Below, one piece after another: positions 47,464-56,383 of a stretch of 64,000 bases of DNA. Under the pieces are notes generated by a model. The model saw only the letters and a list, made by a program, of their open reading frames with translations. It was not told the origin of the DNA and ran no database searches. The translations under genes and the position numbers were made by a program. This stretch comes from Serinicoccus chungangensis (GTDB lineage Bacteria; Actinomycetota; Actinomycetes; Actinomycetales; Dermatophilaceae), in NCBI RefSeq assembly GCF_006337125.1, contig NZ_CP040887.1:1860001-1924000 (forward strand), in the 5' to 3' direction. Position 1 is the stretch's first letter, and each line of letters opens with the position of its first letter.

Positions 47464-48104
47464 GACAGGACGCCCAGCTCCCGGCGCAGGCGGACCGAGT
47501 CGCGGACGGCGTCCTGGAACCACTCGACCTGCTGCGGGTCGGGCTCGCTGCGGACCGCCCCCGGGAGCGCGTCCGCGTGGGCGGGGTCCTCCACCAGGCG
47601 GGTCCCGGGCAGCCCCAGGGTGGCCATGACCGCCTGCAGCATGCGGGCCGGCCGCACCCGGGTCTCGTGCAGCAGGTCCACGAGCTCGTCCCGCACGGCC
47701 GGGGCCGCACCCGCCAGGGCGACGATCTCGGCCGGCCCGGCCAGCTCCAGACCGGGAGGCCGCAGCAGGCCCTTCTCCGGCTCCCACACGACCCAGCGGA
47801 CCCGACGGCGCCGACCCGGCTGGTGCAGGGTCATCAACGCCCTCCCGTCCACCTCGAAGAAACCCAGGCCGGGCGCGGCCTTCGCGGACAGCGCCCGGCA
47901 GGCGCTGAGCAGGCCCCCGTCCTCGTAGGGCGCCCCGGCGCGGGAGGGTCCCCGGGTGACGACGGCGACCCATCCCTGCAGCGGGACCACGGTGACCGGG
48001 ACGATGCCGGCCCCCACCCAGGCCTCGACCTCGTGCCGGGGGCCGGACGCCAGGACGAGCCCCTGGGAGCGTCCGGACGTCGTCGGGTCGTCGGGTCGGC
48101 TCAC
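47460..48104 (-). CDS. conserved protein of unknown function upstream of hisA
   Basis: 214 aa from GTG 48104; ATG 48113 would add MCG but lies inside the -10 box. No known motif. VLASGPRHEVEAWVGAGIVPVTVVPLQGWVAVV looks like an alpha/beta start, RRRRVRWVVWEPEKGLLRP a strand pair, and EIVALAGAAPAVRDELVDLLHETRVRPARMLQAVMATLGLPG a helical C-terminal half (pieces quoted separately). Coupled to hisA by GTGA. Homologues seem to be restricted to actinobacteria (from memory). Confidence 0.75.
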   Translation of the reverse strand: MSRPDDPTTSGRSQGLVLASGPRHEVEAWVGAGIVPVTVVPLQGWVAVVTRGPSRAGAPYEDGGLLSACRALSAKAAPGLGFFEVDGRALMTLHQPGRRRRVRWVVWEPEKGLLRPPGLELAGPAEIVALAGAAPAVRDELVDLLHETRVRPARMLQAVMATLGLPGTRLVEDPAHADALPGAVRSEPDPQQVEWFQDAVRDSVRLRRELGVLS

Positions 48105-48111
48105 GCCGCAC

Positions 48112-48117
48112 ATCCTA
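48112..48117 (-). promoter_or_regulatory. -10 box overlapping the glnE stop codon
   Basis: TAGGAT on the minus strand; TAG is the stop of glnE. Seven bases then the GTG at 48104, so the downstream transcript is probably leaderless. Confidence 0.55.
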
Positions 48118-51100
48118 CGGACCGGGGGGCGGCGCGCCGTCCCCGCCACGGCCACCTCGCGACGAGCGGTTGAACGGATCCCGGCGCGGCGGCGGGAAGC
48201 GGCCGGCGTCGCGCGGCGGTGAGGCGATGCGTGGTCGGCCGAAGCCGTCGGTGCGCCGGTCCCGGGACGGCGCGTCCGCCCGGGTCCGGGGCGGTGCACC
48301 GCCGACCCTTTCCGGGGACTCCCCCTCGGCGCCGGCGCGCGGGGGGTTGTTGCCGTAGAGCAGGCGCTCGACCACCTCGCGGGCGTGCCGGGCGGTCCGC
48401 CGCCAGTCCTGCGCGAGGGACGCGCCGCTGCCCGGGCCGCGGCGCATGACCCTCGCCATCCCCTCCGCGTCCCGCAGGTGGCTGGGCACGCTGTCGACCG
48501 GGCGCCCCCGCCACACGATGCCGGCGTCCCGCAGCTGCGAGGCGACGCACCACGCCCGGACCAGCGGCTCCCGGTCCTGGTCGGACAGCAGCCCGGCCTC
48601 CCCGGCGGCACCGAGGGCGTCGACGGTGCTCGTCGTCCGCAGCCCGGGGTGGTCGTGCGCGTGCTGCAGCTGGAGCAGCTGGGCCACCCACTCCACGTCC
48701 GACAGCCCGCCCATGCCCAGCTTGAGGTGGGTGCGCGGGTCGGCGCCCCGGGGCAGCCGCTCGGCCTCCATCCGCGCCTTGAGCTTGCGGATCTCCCGGA
48801 CGGCCGCGTCGTCGATGCCTCCGTCGGGCCACCGCAGCGGACGGACCATCTCGGCGAAGGCCTCGGCCAGCCCGGGGTCCCCGGCCACGGGCCGTGCCCG
48901 CAGGAGGGCCTGGGACTCCCAGCCGGCCGACCATCGCTCGTAGTAGCTGCGGTACCCCTCCAGGCTGCGCACGAGCGGACCGGCCTTGCCCTCGGGACGC
49001 AGGCCGGCGTCCAGCTCGAGGACCGGGTCGGGACCCGGCCCGGTGAGCCCCTTGCGCAGCTCGGTGACGATCTCGGTCGCCTGCTCGGCCGCGAGGTCCG
49101 GCGGGGCCTCGGGGAGCGGGTCGTAGACGAACATGACGTCGGCGTCGCTGGCGTAGCCGACCTCGCGCCCTCCCAGACGCCCCATCCCGACGAGCAGCAG
49201 GACCGCGGCGGCCTCCTCCCCACGACGGGCCAGCACCCGTCGGGTCGCGACCCCGAGCGCCCCCTCGAGGTAGGCGTCGGTGAGGTCGCTGAGGGCCTGT
49301 CGCACCTGCGGGCCCTCCCACCCGGCCGCGAGGTCGCCCAGCACGATGCGCACCAGCTCCCTGGCCCGCACCGAGCGGACCGAGGCGAAGGCCTCCCCGG
49401 CGCTCTCCTGCCGGGTCGCCGCCGCCGTCATCCTGGCGACGAGGGCGTCCTTGTCGGGCGCCACGAGCTCCGCCTCGTCACCCAGCAGGGCCACCGTCTC
49501 CGGGCTGCGGATGAGGAGGTCGACGGCATACCGGCTGGAGGAGAGCACCCGGGCGAGCCGCTGCGCCGCGCTGCCCTCGTCGCGCAGCATCCCGAGATAC
49601 CAGTGCGTGGTGCCGAGCGCGTCGCTGAGCCGCCGGAAGGCCAGCAGCCCGGCGTCCGGGTCGGCCCCGTCGGCGAACCACGACAGCATGACCGGGAGCA
49701 GGTGGCGCTGGATCGTCGCGCGCCGGCTCACCCCCTCGGTCAGGGCCTCCAGGTGGCGCATCGCGCCGGCCGGGTCGCGGAAGCCCAGCGCCGCCAGCCG
49801 GGCGCGGGCCGCCTCGGGCGACAGCCGCGCCTCGTCCGAGGACAGCCGGGCGACGGCGGACAGCAGCGGCCGGTAGAAGAGGCGCTCGTGCAGTCGTCGG
49901 ACCTCGCGCCGCACCCCCTTCCAGCGCTGCAGGACCGCCCGGTCGGCGTCGCCCCGCTCCCCCAGGGCACGCCCCAGCCGCCGCAGGTCGGTCTCCGTGG
50001 TCGGCATGAGGTGGGTGCGCCGCATCCGGTGCAGCTGCACGCGGTGCTCCAGGCAGCGCAGCAGCCGGTACGCCTCGTCCAGCGCCTGCGCGTCCTCCCG
50101 CCCCACGTAGCCCCCGTCGCGGAGGGCGGCCAGCGCCTCCAGCGTGGTCCGCGAGCGCAGGGCGGGGTCGGCCCGGCCGTGCACGAGCTGCAGCAGCTGC
50201 ACCGAGAACTCGATGTCCCGCAGCCCGCCCGGCCCGAGCTTGATCTGCCGGTCCACCTCGTCGCGGCGGACGTGCTGCTCGACGCGGCGGCGCATCGACT
50301 GCACCTCGTCGACGAAGTTCTCCCGGCCGGCCGCGTCCCACACCATGGGCTCGACGATCTCGAGCCAGCGGCGGCCGAGGTCGCCGTCGCCGGCCACGAC
50401 CCGGGCCTTGAGCAGGGCCTGGAACTCCCAGGTCTTGGCCCAGCGCTGGTAGTACTCCCGGTGGGAGTCCAGGGAGCGCACCAGCGGGCCGTTCTTGCCC
50501 TCGGGCCGCAGGGCCGCGTCCACCTGCCAGAGGGTGCCCTCGGCGGTGGACTCCCCGCAGATGCGCATCACCGCGGTGGCCAGCCGGCCCCCCACCGCGA
50601 GGGCCGCGGACTCCTGCGCCCCGGCGCGCGGCGCGGCCAGGAAGATGACGTCCACGTCGGAGATGTAGTTGAGCTCGCGGCCACCGGTCTTGCCCATGGC
50701 GACGACGGTCAGGGCGCAGGTCTGCTCGTCCTCGACCTCGGCCCGGGCCAGCAGCAACGCACCCTCCAGCGCCGCCGAGGCGAGGTCGGCCAGGGCACCG
50801 CCGACCGCCGGCATGAGGGCGACGGGGTCCGCGGAGGTGAGGTCGGCGGTCGCGACCCGCAGCAGCTGGCGCCGGTAGGCGACCCGCAGGGCGTCCATCC
50901 CGGCGCGTCCCTGCTCCCCGCGCACCGCCTCGACGATGCTCCACGGCTCCGGGGAGAGATCCTGCGCGACGTCGTGCACGTGCTCGGGGTGCCGCAGCAG
51001 GGTCTCACCCAGCGCGACCGACCCGCCCAGGAGCGACAGCAACCGTCGACGGGGCGGCCCGCCCGCCCGCACCACCGGCAGCGCGACCTCGTCGCAGCGC

Positions 51101-51417
51101 CGCCCGTCGGCCCCGGTCGAGCGCGGGTCGAGCAGCCGCACCAGCAGCAGCAGGGCCGCGTCGGGGTCGGCGCTCGCCCCCAGGTCGGCGACCAGCCCCG
51201 GCACGTCCGGCTCCGGCTCGGCCCCGGCCTCGCCGAGCCGGCCGAGGACCTCCTCCAGCAGCTGGCCGGCCCGTCGGCTGTCCTGGAAGCCGCCCCGGGC
51301 GAGCCGGGCCGCCCCGAGCCGCTCCCCCTCGGGTCGCCCGCCGGTGCGGGGTCGTCCCGGACCGGCTCCGTCCGGGCGGGTGCTGTCCGGTGGTGGCACG
51401 GCATACCCTCCGGTCAC
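48115..51417 (-). CDS. glnE: glutamine synthetase adenylyltransferase / deadenylase (GlnE)
   Basis: 1100 aa. Two nucleotidyltransferase domains in tandem: the deadenylylase at about residue 239 (AMGKTGGRELNYISDVDVIF) and the adenylylase at about 744 (GMGRLGGREVGYASDADVMF), each followed by a helical GlnD-like PII-uridylyltransferase domain. It attaches and removes AMP on glutamine synthetase. GTG start overlaps the glnA stop (GTGA). Residues from about 1025 form an unusual 75-aa Arg/Pro/Gly-rich tail (RTDGFGRPRI, RFPPPRRDPF, RSSRGGRGGD) that the family does not need. Confidence 0.95.
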   Translation of the reverse strand: MTGGYAVPPPDSTRPDGAGPGRPRTGGRPEGERLGAARLARGGFQDSRRAGQLLEEVLGRLGEAGAEPEPDVPGLVADLGASADPDAALLLLVRLLDPRSTGADGRRCDEVALPVVRAGGPPRRRLLSLLGGSVALGETLLRHPEHVHDVAQDLSPEPWSIVEAVRGEQGRAGMDALRVAYRRQLLRVATADLTSADPVALMPAVGGALADLASAALEGALLLARAEVEDEQTCALTVVAMGKTGGRELNYISDVDVIFLAAPRAGAQESAALAVGGRLATAVMRICGESTAEGTLWQVDAALRPEGKNGPLVRSLDSHREYYQRWAKTWEFQALLKARVVAGDGDLGRRWLEIVEPMVWDAAGRENFVDEVQSMRRRVEQHVRRDEVDRQIKLGPGGLRDIEFSVQLLQLVHGRADPALRSRTTLEALAALRDGGYVGREDAQALDEAYRLLRCLEHRVQLHRMRRTHLMPTTETDLRRLGRALGERGDADRAVLQRWKGVRREVRRLHERLFYRPLLSAVARLSSDEARLSPEAARARLAALGFRDPAGAMRHLEALTEGVSRRATIQRHLLPVMLSWFADGADPDAGLLAFRRLSDALGTTHWYLGMLRDEGSAAQRLARVLSSSRYAVDLLIRSPETVALLGDEAELVAPDKDALVARMTAAATRQESAGEAFASVRSVRARELVRIVLGDLAAGWEGPQVRQALSDLTDAYLEGALGVATRRVLARRGEEAAAVLLLVGMGRLGGREVGYASDADVMFVYDPLPEAPPDLAAEQATEIVTELRKGLTGPGPDPVLELDAGLRPEGKAGPLVRSLEGYRSYYERWSAGWESQALLRARPVAGDPGLAEAFAEMVRPLRWPDGGIDDAAVREIRKLKARMEAERLPRGADPRTHLKLGMGGLSDVEWVAQLLQLQHAHDHPGLRTTSTVDALGAAGEAGLLSDQDREPLVRAWCVASQLRDAGIVWRGRPVDSVPSHLRDAEGMARVMRRGPGSGASLAQDWRRTARHAREVVERLLYGNNPPRAGAEGESPERVGGAPPRTRADAPSRDRRTDGFGRPRIASPPRDAGRFPPPRRDPFNRSSRGGRGGDGAPPPGP

Positions 51418-52742
51418 AGGTGGAGCAGGTAGCGGTCCAGCTCGAACTGCGTGACCTGGGACCGGTAGTCGCCCCACTCCTGCCACTTGTTGCGCAGGTA
51501 GAAGTCGAAGACCTGCTCGCCCAGCACCTCGGCGGCGAGCTCGGAGTTCTCCATCACGGCGACCGCCTCGCCCAGGCTCTGCGGCAGCGGGTCGATCCCC
51601 ATGGCCCGCCGCTCGGCGTCGGTGAGCACCCAGACGTCGTCCTCGGCCTCCGGGGGGAGGTCGTAGCCCTCCTTGATCCCGCGCAGGCCGGAGGCGAGGA
51701 CGAGCGCGTAGGTGAGGTAGGGGTTGCACGCCGCGTCGATCGAGCGCACCTCGACCCGCCGGGAGTGTCCGCGGCCGACGGAGTACATCGGGACGCGGGC
51801 CAGGGCTGAGCGGTTGTTGTGACCCCAGCAGACGTGGGCCGGGGCCTCCCCGCCGCCCCACAGCCGCTTGTAGGAGTTGACCCACTGGTTGGTGACGGCG
51901 CAGATCTCCCGGCTGTGCGCCAGGACCCCCGCCATGAACCGCCGACCGGTCTGGGACAGCTCGTAGTCGGCACCCGGCTCGTAGAAGGCGTTGCTGTCCC
52001 CCTCGAAGAGCGAGACGTGCGTGTGCATGCCCGAGCCGGGGTGCTCGGCGAGCGGCTTGGGCATGAAGGTCGCGAACGCTTTCTCCTGCAGCGCCACCTC
52101 CCGCACCACGGTCCGGAAGGTCATGATGTTGTCCGCCATCGACAGGGCGTCGGCGTAGCGCAGGTCGATCTCCTGCTGCCCCGGCCCGCCCTCGTGGTGG
52201 CTGAACTCCACCGAGATCCCCATCTGCTCGAGCATCTCGATGGCGCCGCGGCGGAAGTCGTGGCCGTCGCCGCGCGCGACGTGGTCGAAGTAGCCCGCCT
52301 GGTCCACCGGCGCCGGCCCGAGGGTGCGGTCGTAGGGCTCCTTGAAGAGGTAGAACTCGATCTCGGGGTGGGTGTAGAAGGTGAACCCCTGCTCGCCCGC
52401 CGTGTCCAGGGTCCGGCGCAGGATCTGGCGCGAGTCGGTCGCCGCCGGGGTGCCGTCCGGCATGTTGATGTCGCAGAACATGCGAGCGGTGCGGTCGCGC
52501 CAGGGCAGCACCTGGAAGGTGTCGGCGTCCGGCTGGACGATCATGTCGGCCTCGTAGACGCGGGTGAAGCCCTCGATGACGCTGCCGTCGATGCCGATGC
52601 CCTCGGTGAAGGCCTGCTCCAGCTCGGCCGGCGCCACCGCCACCGACTTCAGGGTGCCCATGAGGTCGGTGAACCAGAGCCGGACGAACCGGATGTCCCT
52701 CTCCTCGATGGTGCGGAGGACGTACTCCTGCTGGCGGTTCAT
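51414..52742 (-). CDS. glnA2: glutamine synthetase, GlnA2-like (GSI)
   Basis: 442 aa, shorter than adenylylated GlnA1 (about 475). Motifs: FTDLMGTLKSVAV at the N-terminus, metal and glutamate-site region FYTHPEIEFYLF, SVEFSHHEGGPGQQEIDL, ATP-binding FMPKPLAEHPGSGMHTHVSLF, and NRSALARVPMYSVGRGHSRRVEVRS. Around the adenylylation region it reads EGYDLPPEAEDDVW, so a Tyr-Asp-Leu-Pro-Pro motif is present but the context is GlnA2-like. Start MNRQQEYVLR at 52742, only 4 bases after the ATL gene. The glnA2-glnE pair is conserved in actinobacteria. Confidence 0.93.
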   Translation of the reverse strand: MNRQQEYVLRTIEERDIRFVRLWFTDLMGTLKSVAVAPAELEQAFTEGIGIDGSVIEGFTRVYEADMIVQPDADTFQVLPWRDRTARMFCDINMPDGTPAATDSRQILRRTLDTAGEQGFTFYTHPEIEFYLFKEPYDRTLGPAPVDQAGYFDHVARGDGHDFRRGAIEMLEQMGISVEFSHHEGGPGQQEIDLRYADALSMADNIMTFRTVVREVALQEKAFATFMPKPLAEHPGSGMHTHVSLFEGDSNAFYEPGADYELSQTGRRFMAGVLAHSREICAVTNQWVNSYKRLWGGGEAPAHVCWGHNNRSALARVPMYSVGRGHSRRVEVRSIDAACNPYLTYALVLASGLRGIKEGYDLPPEAEDDVWVLTDAERRAMGIDPLPQSLGEAVAVMENSELAAEVLGEQVFDFYLRNKWQEWGDYRSQVTQFELDRYLLHL

Positions 52743-52746
52743 GGCC

Positions 52747-53103
52747 TCATCCTGCCCCATCGGTGAGGTCCGCCGTGGCCCGGGCGTAGTCCGCGGCGAG
52801 CGCGCTCAGGTCGGCCCGGTGGTCCGCGATCCGGCAGCCGCGACCGTTGGGCTTGACCCGGATCCCCTCCTCGTCCCAGTGCGGCCGGGCCCGGGCGAGC
52901 AGGTCGGCGTGGAAGTCGCCCGCGTGGCCGGTCACCCGCCACCAGGTGACGTTGTCGCCCCAGTGCCGCAGGATCGAGCCGACCTGGCGCGGGCCGATGC
53001 CGACGAGGGCGGCGAGGTCGCCGTAGCTCACCACCCGCCCGGCCGGCACCTGCTCGACCGCGCGCAGCACCCGCTCGACCAGCACCTCGTCCACCCGCAG
53101 CAC
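52747..53103 (-). CDS. alkyltransferase-like (ATL) protein, MGMT family
   Basis: 118 aa. Helix-turn-helix DNA-binding fold of O6-alkylguanine-DNA alkyltransferases: VPAGRVVSYGDLAALVGIGPRQVGSILR. The active-site Pro-Cys-His-Arg-Val is replaced by TWWRVTG, so the acceptor Cys is missing and Trp stands there, as in ATL proteins that bind O6-alkylguanine and hand it to nucleotide-excision repair. GTG 53103 is the most plausible start (GTG 53091 is possible). It is 4 bases upstream of glnA2 and divergent from the F420-type gene. Confidence 0.86.
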   Translation of the reverse strand: MLRVDEVLVERVLRAVEQVPAGRVVSYGDLAALVGIGPRQVGSILRHWGDNVTWWRVTGHAGDFHADLLARARPHWDEEGIRVKPNGRGCRIADHRADLSALAADYARATADLTDGAG

Positions 53104-53149
53104 GCTACCGGGGCCGGGGGTGACGGGGACGAGGCATACCCTGAGCAGC

Positions 53150-54151
53150 ATGAGCGAACTCACGGTCGGGTATGCCGCGATGCTGGAGCAGTTCCACCCC
53201 TCCGAGGCGGTGGCGCTCACCGCCGCGGCCGAGGAGCACGGCTTCTCCGGGTGCATGGCCGCCGACCACTTCGCCCCGTGGGTCCCCTCGCAGGGGCAGT
53301 CGGCCTTCGTCTGGAACGTCCTGACCGCCGTGGGCGAGCGCACCACCGGGGACCTCGGGCCCGGGGTGGTCTGCCCGAGCTTCCGCTGGCACCCGGCCGT
53401 CGTCGCCCAGGCGGCCGCCACCCTGGAGGCGATGTATGCCGGGCGCACCTGGCTCGGCGTCGGCGCCGGCGAGGCGCTCAACGAGCACGTGCTGGGCGGC
53501 TACTGGCCGGAGGCCGGCGAGCGCTCGCGCCGGATGTTCGAGGCCGTCGACCTCATCACCCAGCTCTTCCGGGCGTCCCTGGAGGGCAAGGACACGAAGT
53601 TCGCCGGGGAGTTCTTCCGGATGGAGACCACCCGGCTGTGGACCATGCCGGACGAGGCGCCGCCGATCCTCGTCGCGACCGCGGGCCCGGTCAACGCGAA
53701 GAAGACCGGGCGGCACGCCGACGGGATCATCACCGTCGGCGCCCCGCCCGAGAAGATCGAGATGCTGCTGGGGAAGTTCGCCGAGGGGGCCCGGGAGGCC
53801 GGCAAGGACCCGGACACCATGCCCAAGGTGCTGCAGCTGCACCTGTCCTGGGCGCCGACCGACGAGGAGGCCCTCGACAACGCGGTGCGGGAGTGGCCCA
53901 ACGGGGGGATGAAGTTCGGCAAGGCCGACATCCGCTCACCGCACGACTTCGCGGCCATGGCCCAGCTCGTGCGGCCCGAGGACTTCGAGGGCCGGATGGT
54001 CATCTCCTCCGACCCCGACGTGCACCGGGAGCACATCCAGAGCTTGCTCGACCTCGGCTTCGACCGGGTCTACCTGCACAACGTCGGGCGCAACCAGCAG
54101 GAGTGGCTCGAGGTCTTCGGCCGCGAGGTCCTGCCCCGGCTGCACCGCTGA
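53150..54151 (+). CDS. F420-dependent luciferase-like oxidoreductase
   Basis: 333 aa TIM barrel of the luciferase-like monooxygenase class, close to F420-dependent glucose-6-phosphate dehydrogenase-like proteins: YAAMLEQFHPSEAVALTAAAEEHGFSG, AADHFAPW, GVGAGEALNEHVLG, and PPILVATAGPVNAKKTGRHADG. The substrate is unknown; it shows that the host makes or uses coenzyme F420. Start ATG 53150 with TACCCT (53137-53142) 7 bases upstream. Confidence 0.9.
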   Translation: MSELTVGYAAMLEQFHPSEAVALTAAAEEHGFSGCMAADHFAPWVPSQGQSAFVWNVLTAVGERTTGDLGPGVVCPSFRWHPAVVAQAAATLEAMYAGRTWLGVGAGEALNEHVLGGYWPEAGERSRRMFEAVDLITQLFRASLEGKDTKFAGEFFRMETTRLWTMPDEAPPILVATAGPVNAKKTGRHADGIITVGAPPEKIEMLLGKFAEGAREAGKDPDTMPKVLQLHLSWAPTDEEALDNAVREWPNGGMKFGKADIRSPHDFAAMAQLVRPEDFEGRMVISSDPDVHREHIQSLLDLGFDRVYLHNVGRNQQEWLEVFGREVLPRLHR

Positions 54152-54188
54152 GCCCGCCCTCTCCCCCGACGTCGGCCGCGTCGGGCGG

Positions 54189-54398
54189 TCAGCCCTCGTC
54201 GTTGAGCGGGTTGTTGTCCCAGTTGTCGTCCTCGCGCTCCTGCTCGTCCCAGCGCTCGGTCTTCTCGCGGGCGATCTCCAGGGCGCGGGAGGCCTCGTCC
54301 TCGCTGCCGTAGGGACCGAGCAGGTCCGCGCTGCGCGCGCGCCGGTCGTCGACCTCGGACTCCACCTGGCCGGTCTTGGTGTTGTACCAGTACTGCAT
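54189..54398 (-). CDS. small acidic protein ([11 protein letters not shown] type)
   Basis: 69 aa: [14 protein letters not shown], then [28 protein letters not shown] and an Asn/Asp-rich end. Proteins of this kind are common in actinobacteria and are sometimes called SPOR-domain proteins; no function is known to me. An upstream extension to 54449 is unlikely. It is divergent from map. Confidence 0.8.
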   Translation of the reverse strand: MQYWYNTKTGQVESEVDDRRARSADLLGPYGSEDEASRALEIAREKTERWDEQEREDDNWDNNPLNDEG

Positions 54399-54424
54399 CC
54401 GTCGCCTCCGTGCGGTCTCGACTC

Positions 54425-54456
54425 CGTGCCCCGGGCAGGGGCACGGCACCTAGACT
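54425..54456 (+). promoter_or_regulatory. map promoter: inverted repeat and -10 box
   Basis: TAGACT (54451-54456) lies 7 bases before the map ATG, so the mRNA is likely leaderless. An 8-bp perfect inverted repeat (cgtgcccc 54425-54432, ggggcacg 54438-54445) sits where a -35 or operator would be, in the gap between two divergent genes. Confidence 0.5.
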
Positions 54457-54463
54457 GGACCCT

Positions 54464-55324
54464 ATGCCCACCCTCGCCCCGATCGCCCCCGGACGCGTCA
54501 GCCCCCGTCGGCCGGTGCCCGCCTCCATCGCCCGTCCGGAGTACGTCGACCGGCCCGCCCCGGCGCCCTTCCGGGGCTCGGAGGTCAAGGACGCGCAGAC
54601 CATCGAGGCGATGCGGCACGCCGGCCGGCTGGCCGCGCAGGCGCTGGAGCTCTGCGGCCAGATGGTCCGCCCCGGGGTGACGACCGACGCCATCGACCGG
54701 GCCGGCCACGAGTTCCTCCTCGACCACGGCGCCTACCCCTCGACCCTGGGCTACCGGGGCTTCCCCAAGTCGCTGTGCACCTCGGTCAACGAGGTCATCT
54801 GCCACGGCATCCCCGACGACCGCGAGCTGCGCGAGGGCGACATCTGCAACATCGACATCACGGCCTACGTCGGCGGGGTCCACGGCGACAACAACGCGAC
54901 CTTCCTGTGCGGTGAGGTGGCCGAGGAGACCCGGCTGCTGGTCGAGCGCACCCAGGAGGCGCTGGCGCGCGCCATCCGCGCGGCGCGGCCCGGGCGCGAG
55001 ATCAACGTCATCGGGCGGGTCATCGAGAGCTACGCCGGCCGGTTCGGCTACGGCGTGGTCCGCGACTACACCGGGCACGGCGTGGGCGAGGCCTTCCACT
55101 CCGGGCTGGTGATCCCCCACTACGACGCGGCCCCCGACTACGACACCCTCATCGAGCCGGGCATGACCTTCACCATCGAGCCGATGCTCAACCTGAGCAC
55201 GCCCGACTGGACCGAGTGGGAGGACGGCTGGACCGTCCTCACCGCCGACGGCCGTCCGTCCGCGCAGTTCGAGCACACCCTGCTCATCACCGACGACGGC
55301 GCCGAGATCCTCACCCTGCCCTGA
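54464..55324 (+). CDS. map: methionine aminopeptidase, type I
   Basis: 286 aa, removes the initiator Met. The five metal ligands are visible: Asp in CNIDITAY, Asp in VHGDNNATF, His in [11 protein letters not shown], Glu in FTIEPML and Glu in QFEHTLL. The N-terminal 40-residue extension rich in Pro/Arg ([14 protein letters not shown]) with a proline-rich linker is typical of the actinobacterial MapB type, which can contact the ribosome. Confidence 0.96.
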   Translation: MPTLAPIAPGRVSPRRPVPASIARPEYVDRPAPAPFRGSEVKDAQTIEAMRHAGRLAAQALELCGQMVRPGVTTDAIDRAGHEFLLDHGAYPSTLGYRGFPKSLCTSVNEVICHGIPDDRELREGDICNIDITAYVGGVHGDNNATFLCGEVAEETRLLVERTQEALARAIRAARPGREINVIGRVIESYAGRFGYGVVRDYTGHGVGEAFHSGLVIPHYDAAPDYDTLIEPGMTFTIEPMLNLSTPDWTEWEDGWTVLTADGRPSAQFEHTLLITDDGAEILTLP

Positions 55325-55401
55325 CCCCCGCGCCGGTTCCCCCTGCCGCGCGGACGTGCGGCACGGCATACTCGGTGCTCCGTCACCACGTGGGAGGAAG
55401 C

Positions 55402-56163
55402 ATGGGCAAGAAGCACGACGTCCTGGGGATCGACATCGGCGGCAGCGGCATCAAGGGGGCTCCCGTCGACCTCGAGGCCGGCGAGTTCGCCACCGAGCGC
55501 CAGCGGATCCCGACCCCGGAGGAGTCGACGCCGGACGCCGTCGCCGAGGTGGTCGCCGAGATCGTCACAACCTTCCACGACGACCTCGACAAGCACGCCC
55601 CGGTCGGCATCACCGTGCCCGCGGTCGTCCACCACGGCACCGTCCGGACCGCCGCCAACATCGACCCCTCCTGGATCGGGACCGACGCGGACAGCGTGTT
55701 CAGCAAGGCGGTGGGCCGCCGGGTGCACGTCATGAACGACGCCGACGCCGCGGGGGTCGCGGAGATGCACTACGGCGCCGGACGCGGCAACGACGGCGTG
55801 GTCCTGCTCACCACCCTGGGCACCGGCATCGGCACCGCGCTCTTCATGGACGGCGAGCTGCTGCCCAACACCGAGCTGGGGCACCTCGAGCTGGACGGCC
55901 ACGACGCCGAGACCCGCGCCGCCAGCAGCGCCCGGGAGGACGAGGACCTGTCCTGGGAGGAGTGGGCCGAGCGGCTGCAGCGCTACTACTCCCACGTCGA
56001 GGACCTGCTCTGGCCCGACCTCATCATCGTGGGCGGGGGCGTGTCGAAGAAGGCCGACAAGTACCTCCCGCTCCTGCACACCCGGGCCCCCATCGTGCCC
56101 GCCATGCTCAAGAACGACGCCGGCATCATCGGCGCCGCCTGGCAGGCCAAGCACCTGGGCTGA
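55402..56163 (+). CDS. ppgK: polyphosphate glucokinase (ROK family)
   Basis: 253 aa. DVLGIDIGGSGIKGA (phosphate loop), the glucose-site region HVMNDADAAGVAEM with the catalytic Asp, LLTTLGTGIGTALFMDG, and LGHLELDG. Phosphorylates glucose with polyphosphate or ATP; an actinobacterial hallmark. ATG 55402 has GGGAGGAAG upstream; CATACT (55366-55371) may be the -10. Length is usual for PPGK. Confidence 0.95.
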   Translation: MGKKHDVLGIDIGGSGIKGAPVDLEAGEFATERQRIPTPEESTPDAVAEVVAEIVTTFHDDLDKHAPVGITVPAVVHHGTVRTAANIDPSWIGTDADSVFSKAVGRRVHVMNDADAAGVAEMHYGAGRGNDGVVLLTTLGTGIGTALFMDGELLPNTELGHLELDGHDAETRAASSAREDEDLSWEEWAERLQRYYSHVEDLLWPDLIIVGGGVSKKADKYLPLLHTRAPIVPAMLKNDAGIIGAAWQAKHLG

Positions 56164-56211
56164 GCCCGCCACGGGGTATGCCGCGCCCCGGCGCGGCGTC
56201 CCTCGTCCGGC

Positions 56212-56306
56212 CGGTCAGCTGTCGTCCGGGTCGTCAGCCGTCGTCCGGATCGTCATCCGTCGTCCTCGTCGAGGGGGCTGGTGGTTGACATGCCGGACGA
56301 GGGTCC
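56212..56306. repeat. three 19-bp direct repeats and palindromic element upstream of the AbiEi-like gene
   Basis: Three tandem copies of a 19-bp unit (cggtcagctgtcgtccggg type) at 56212-56268 are followed by tcgagggggctggtggttgac and ccggacga (56293-56300), which is complementary to tcgtccgg at 56241-56248. A related element, one unit long, lies downstream of the gene at 57406-57457. Confidence 0.75.
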
Positions 56307-56383
56307 GTGCCGCCAGCCGACGTTGTCCACAGATTCCGGTCGCGCGCCTCCGACCCAGCCGCGGACCTGCCAGCCTGACGGTC

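Noticed and set aside
48385..51432. 1015-codon plus-strand frame opposite glnE
   Set aside because: Shadow frame; glnE on the other strand has both nucleotidyltransferase motifs.
56212..56268. CRISPR-like array from the 19-bp repeats
   Set aside because: The three units are directly tandem without spacers and no cas gene is near.
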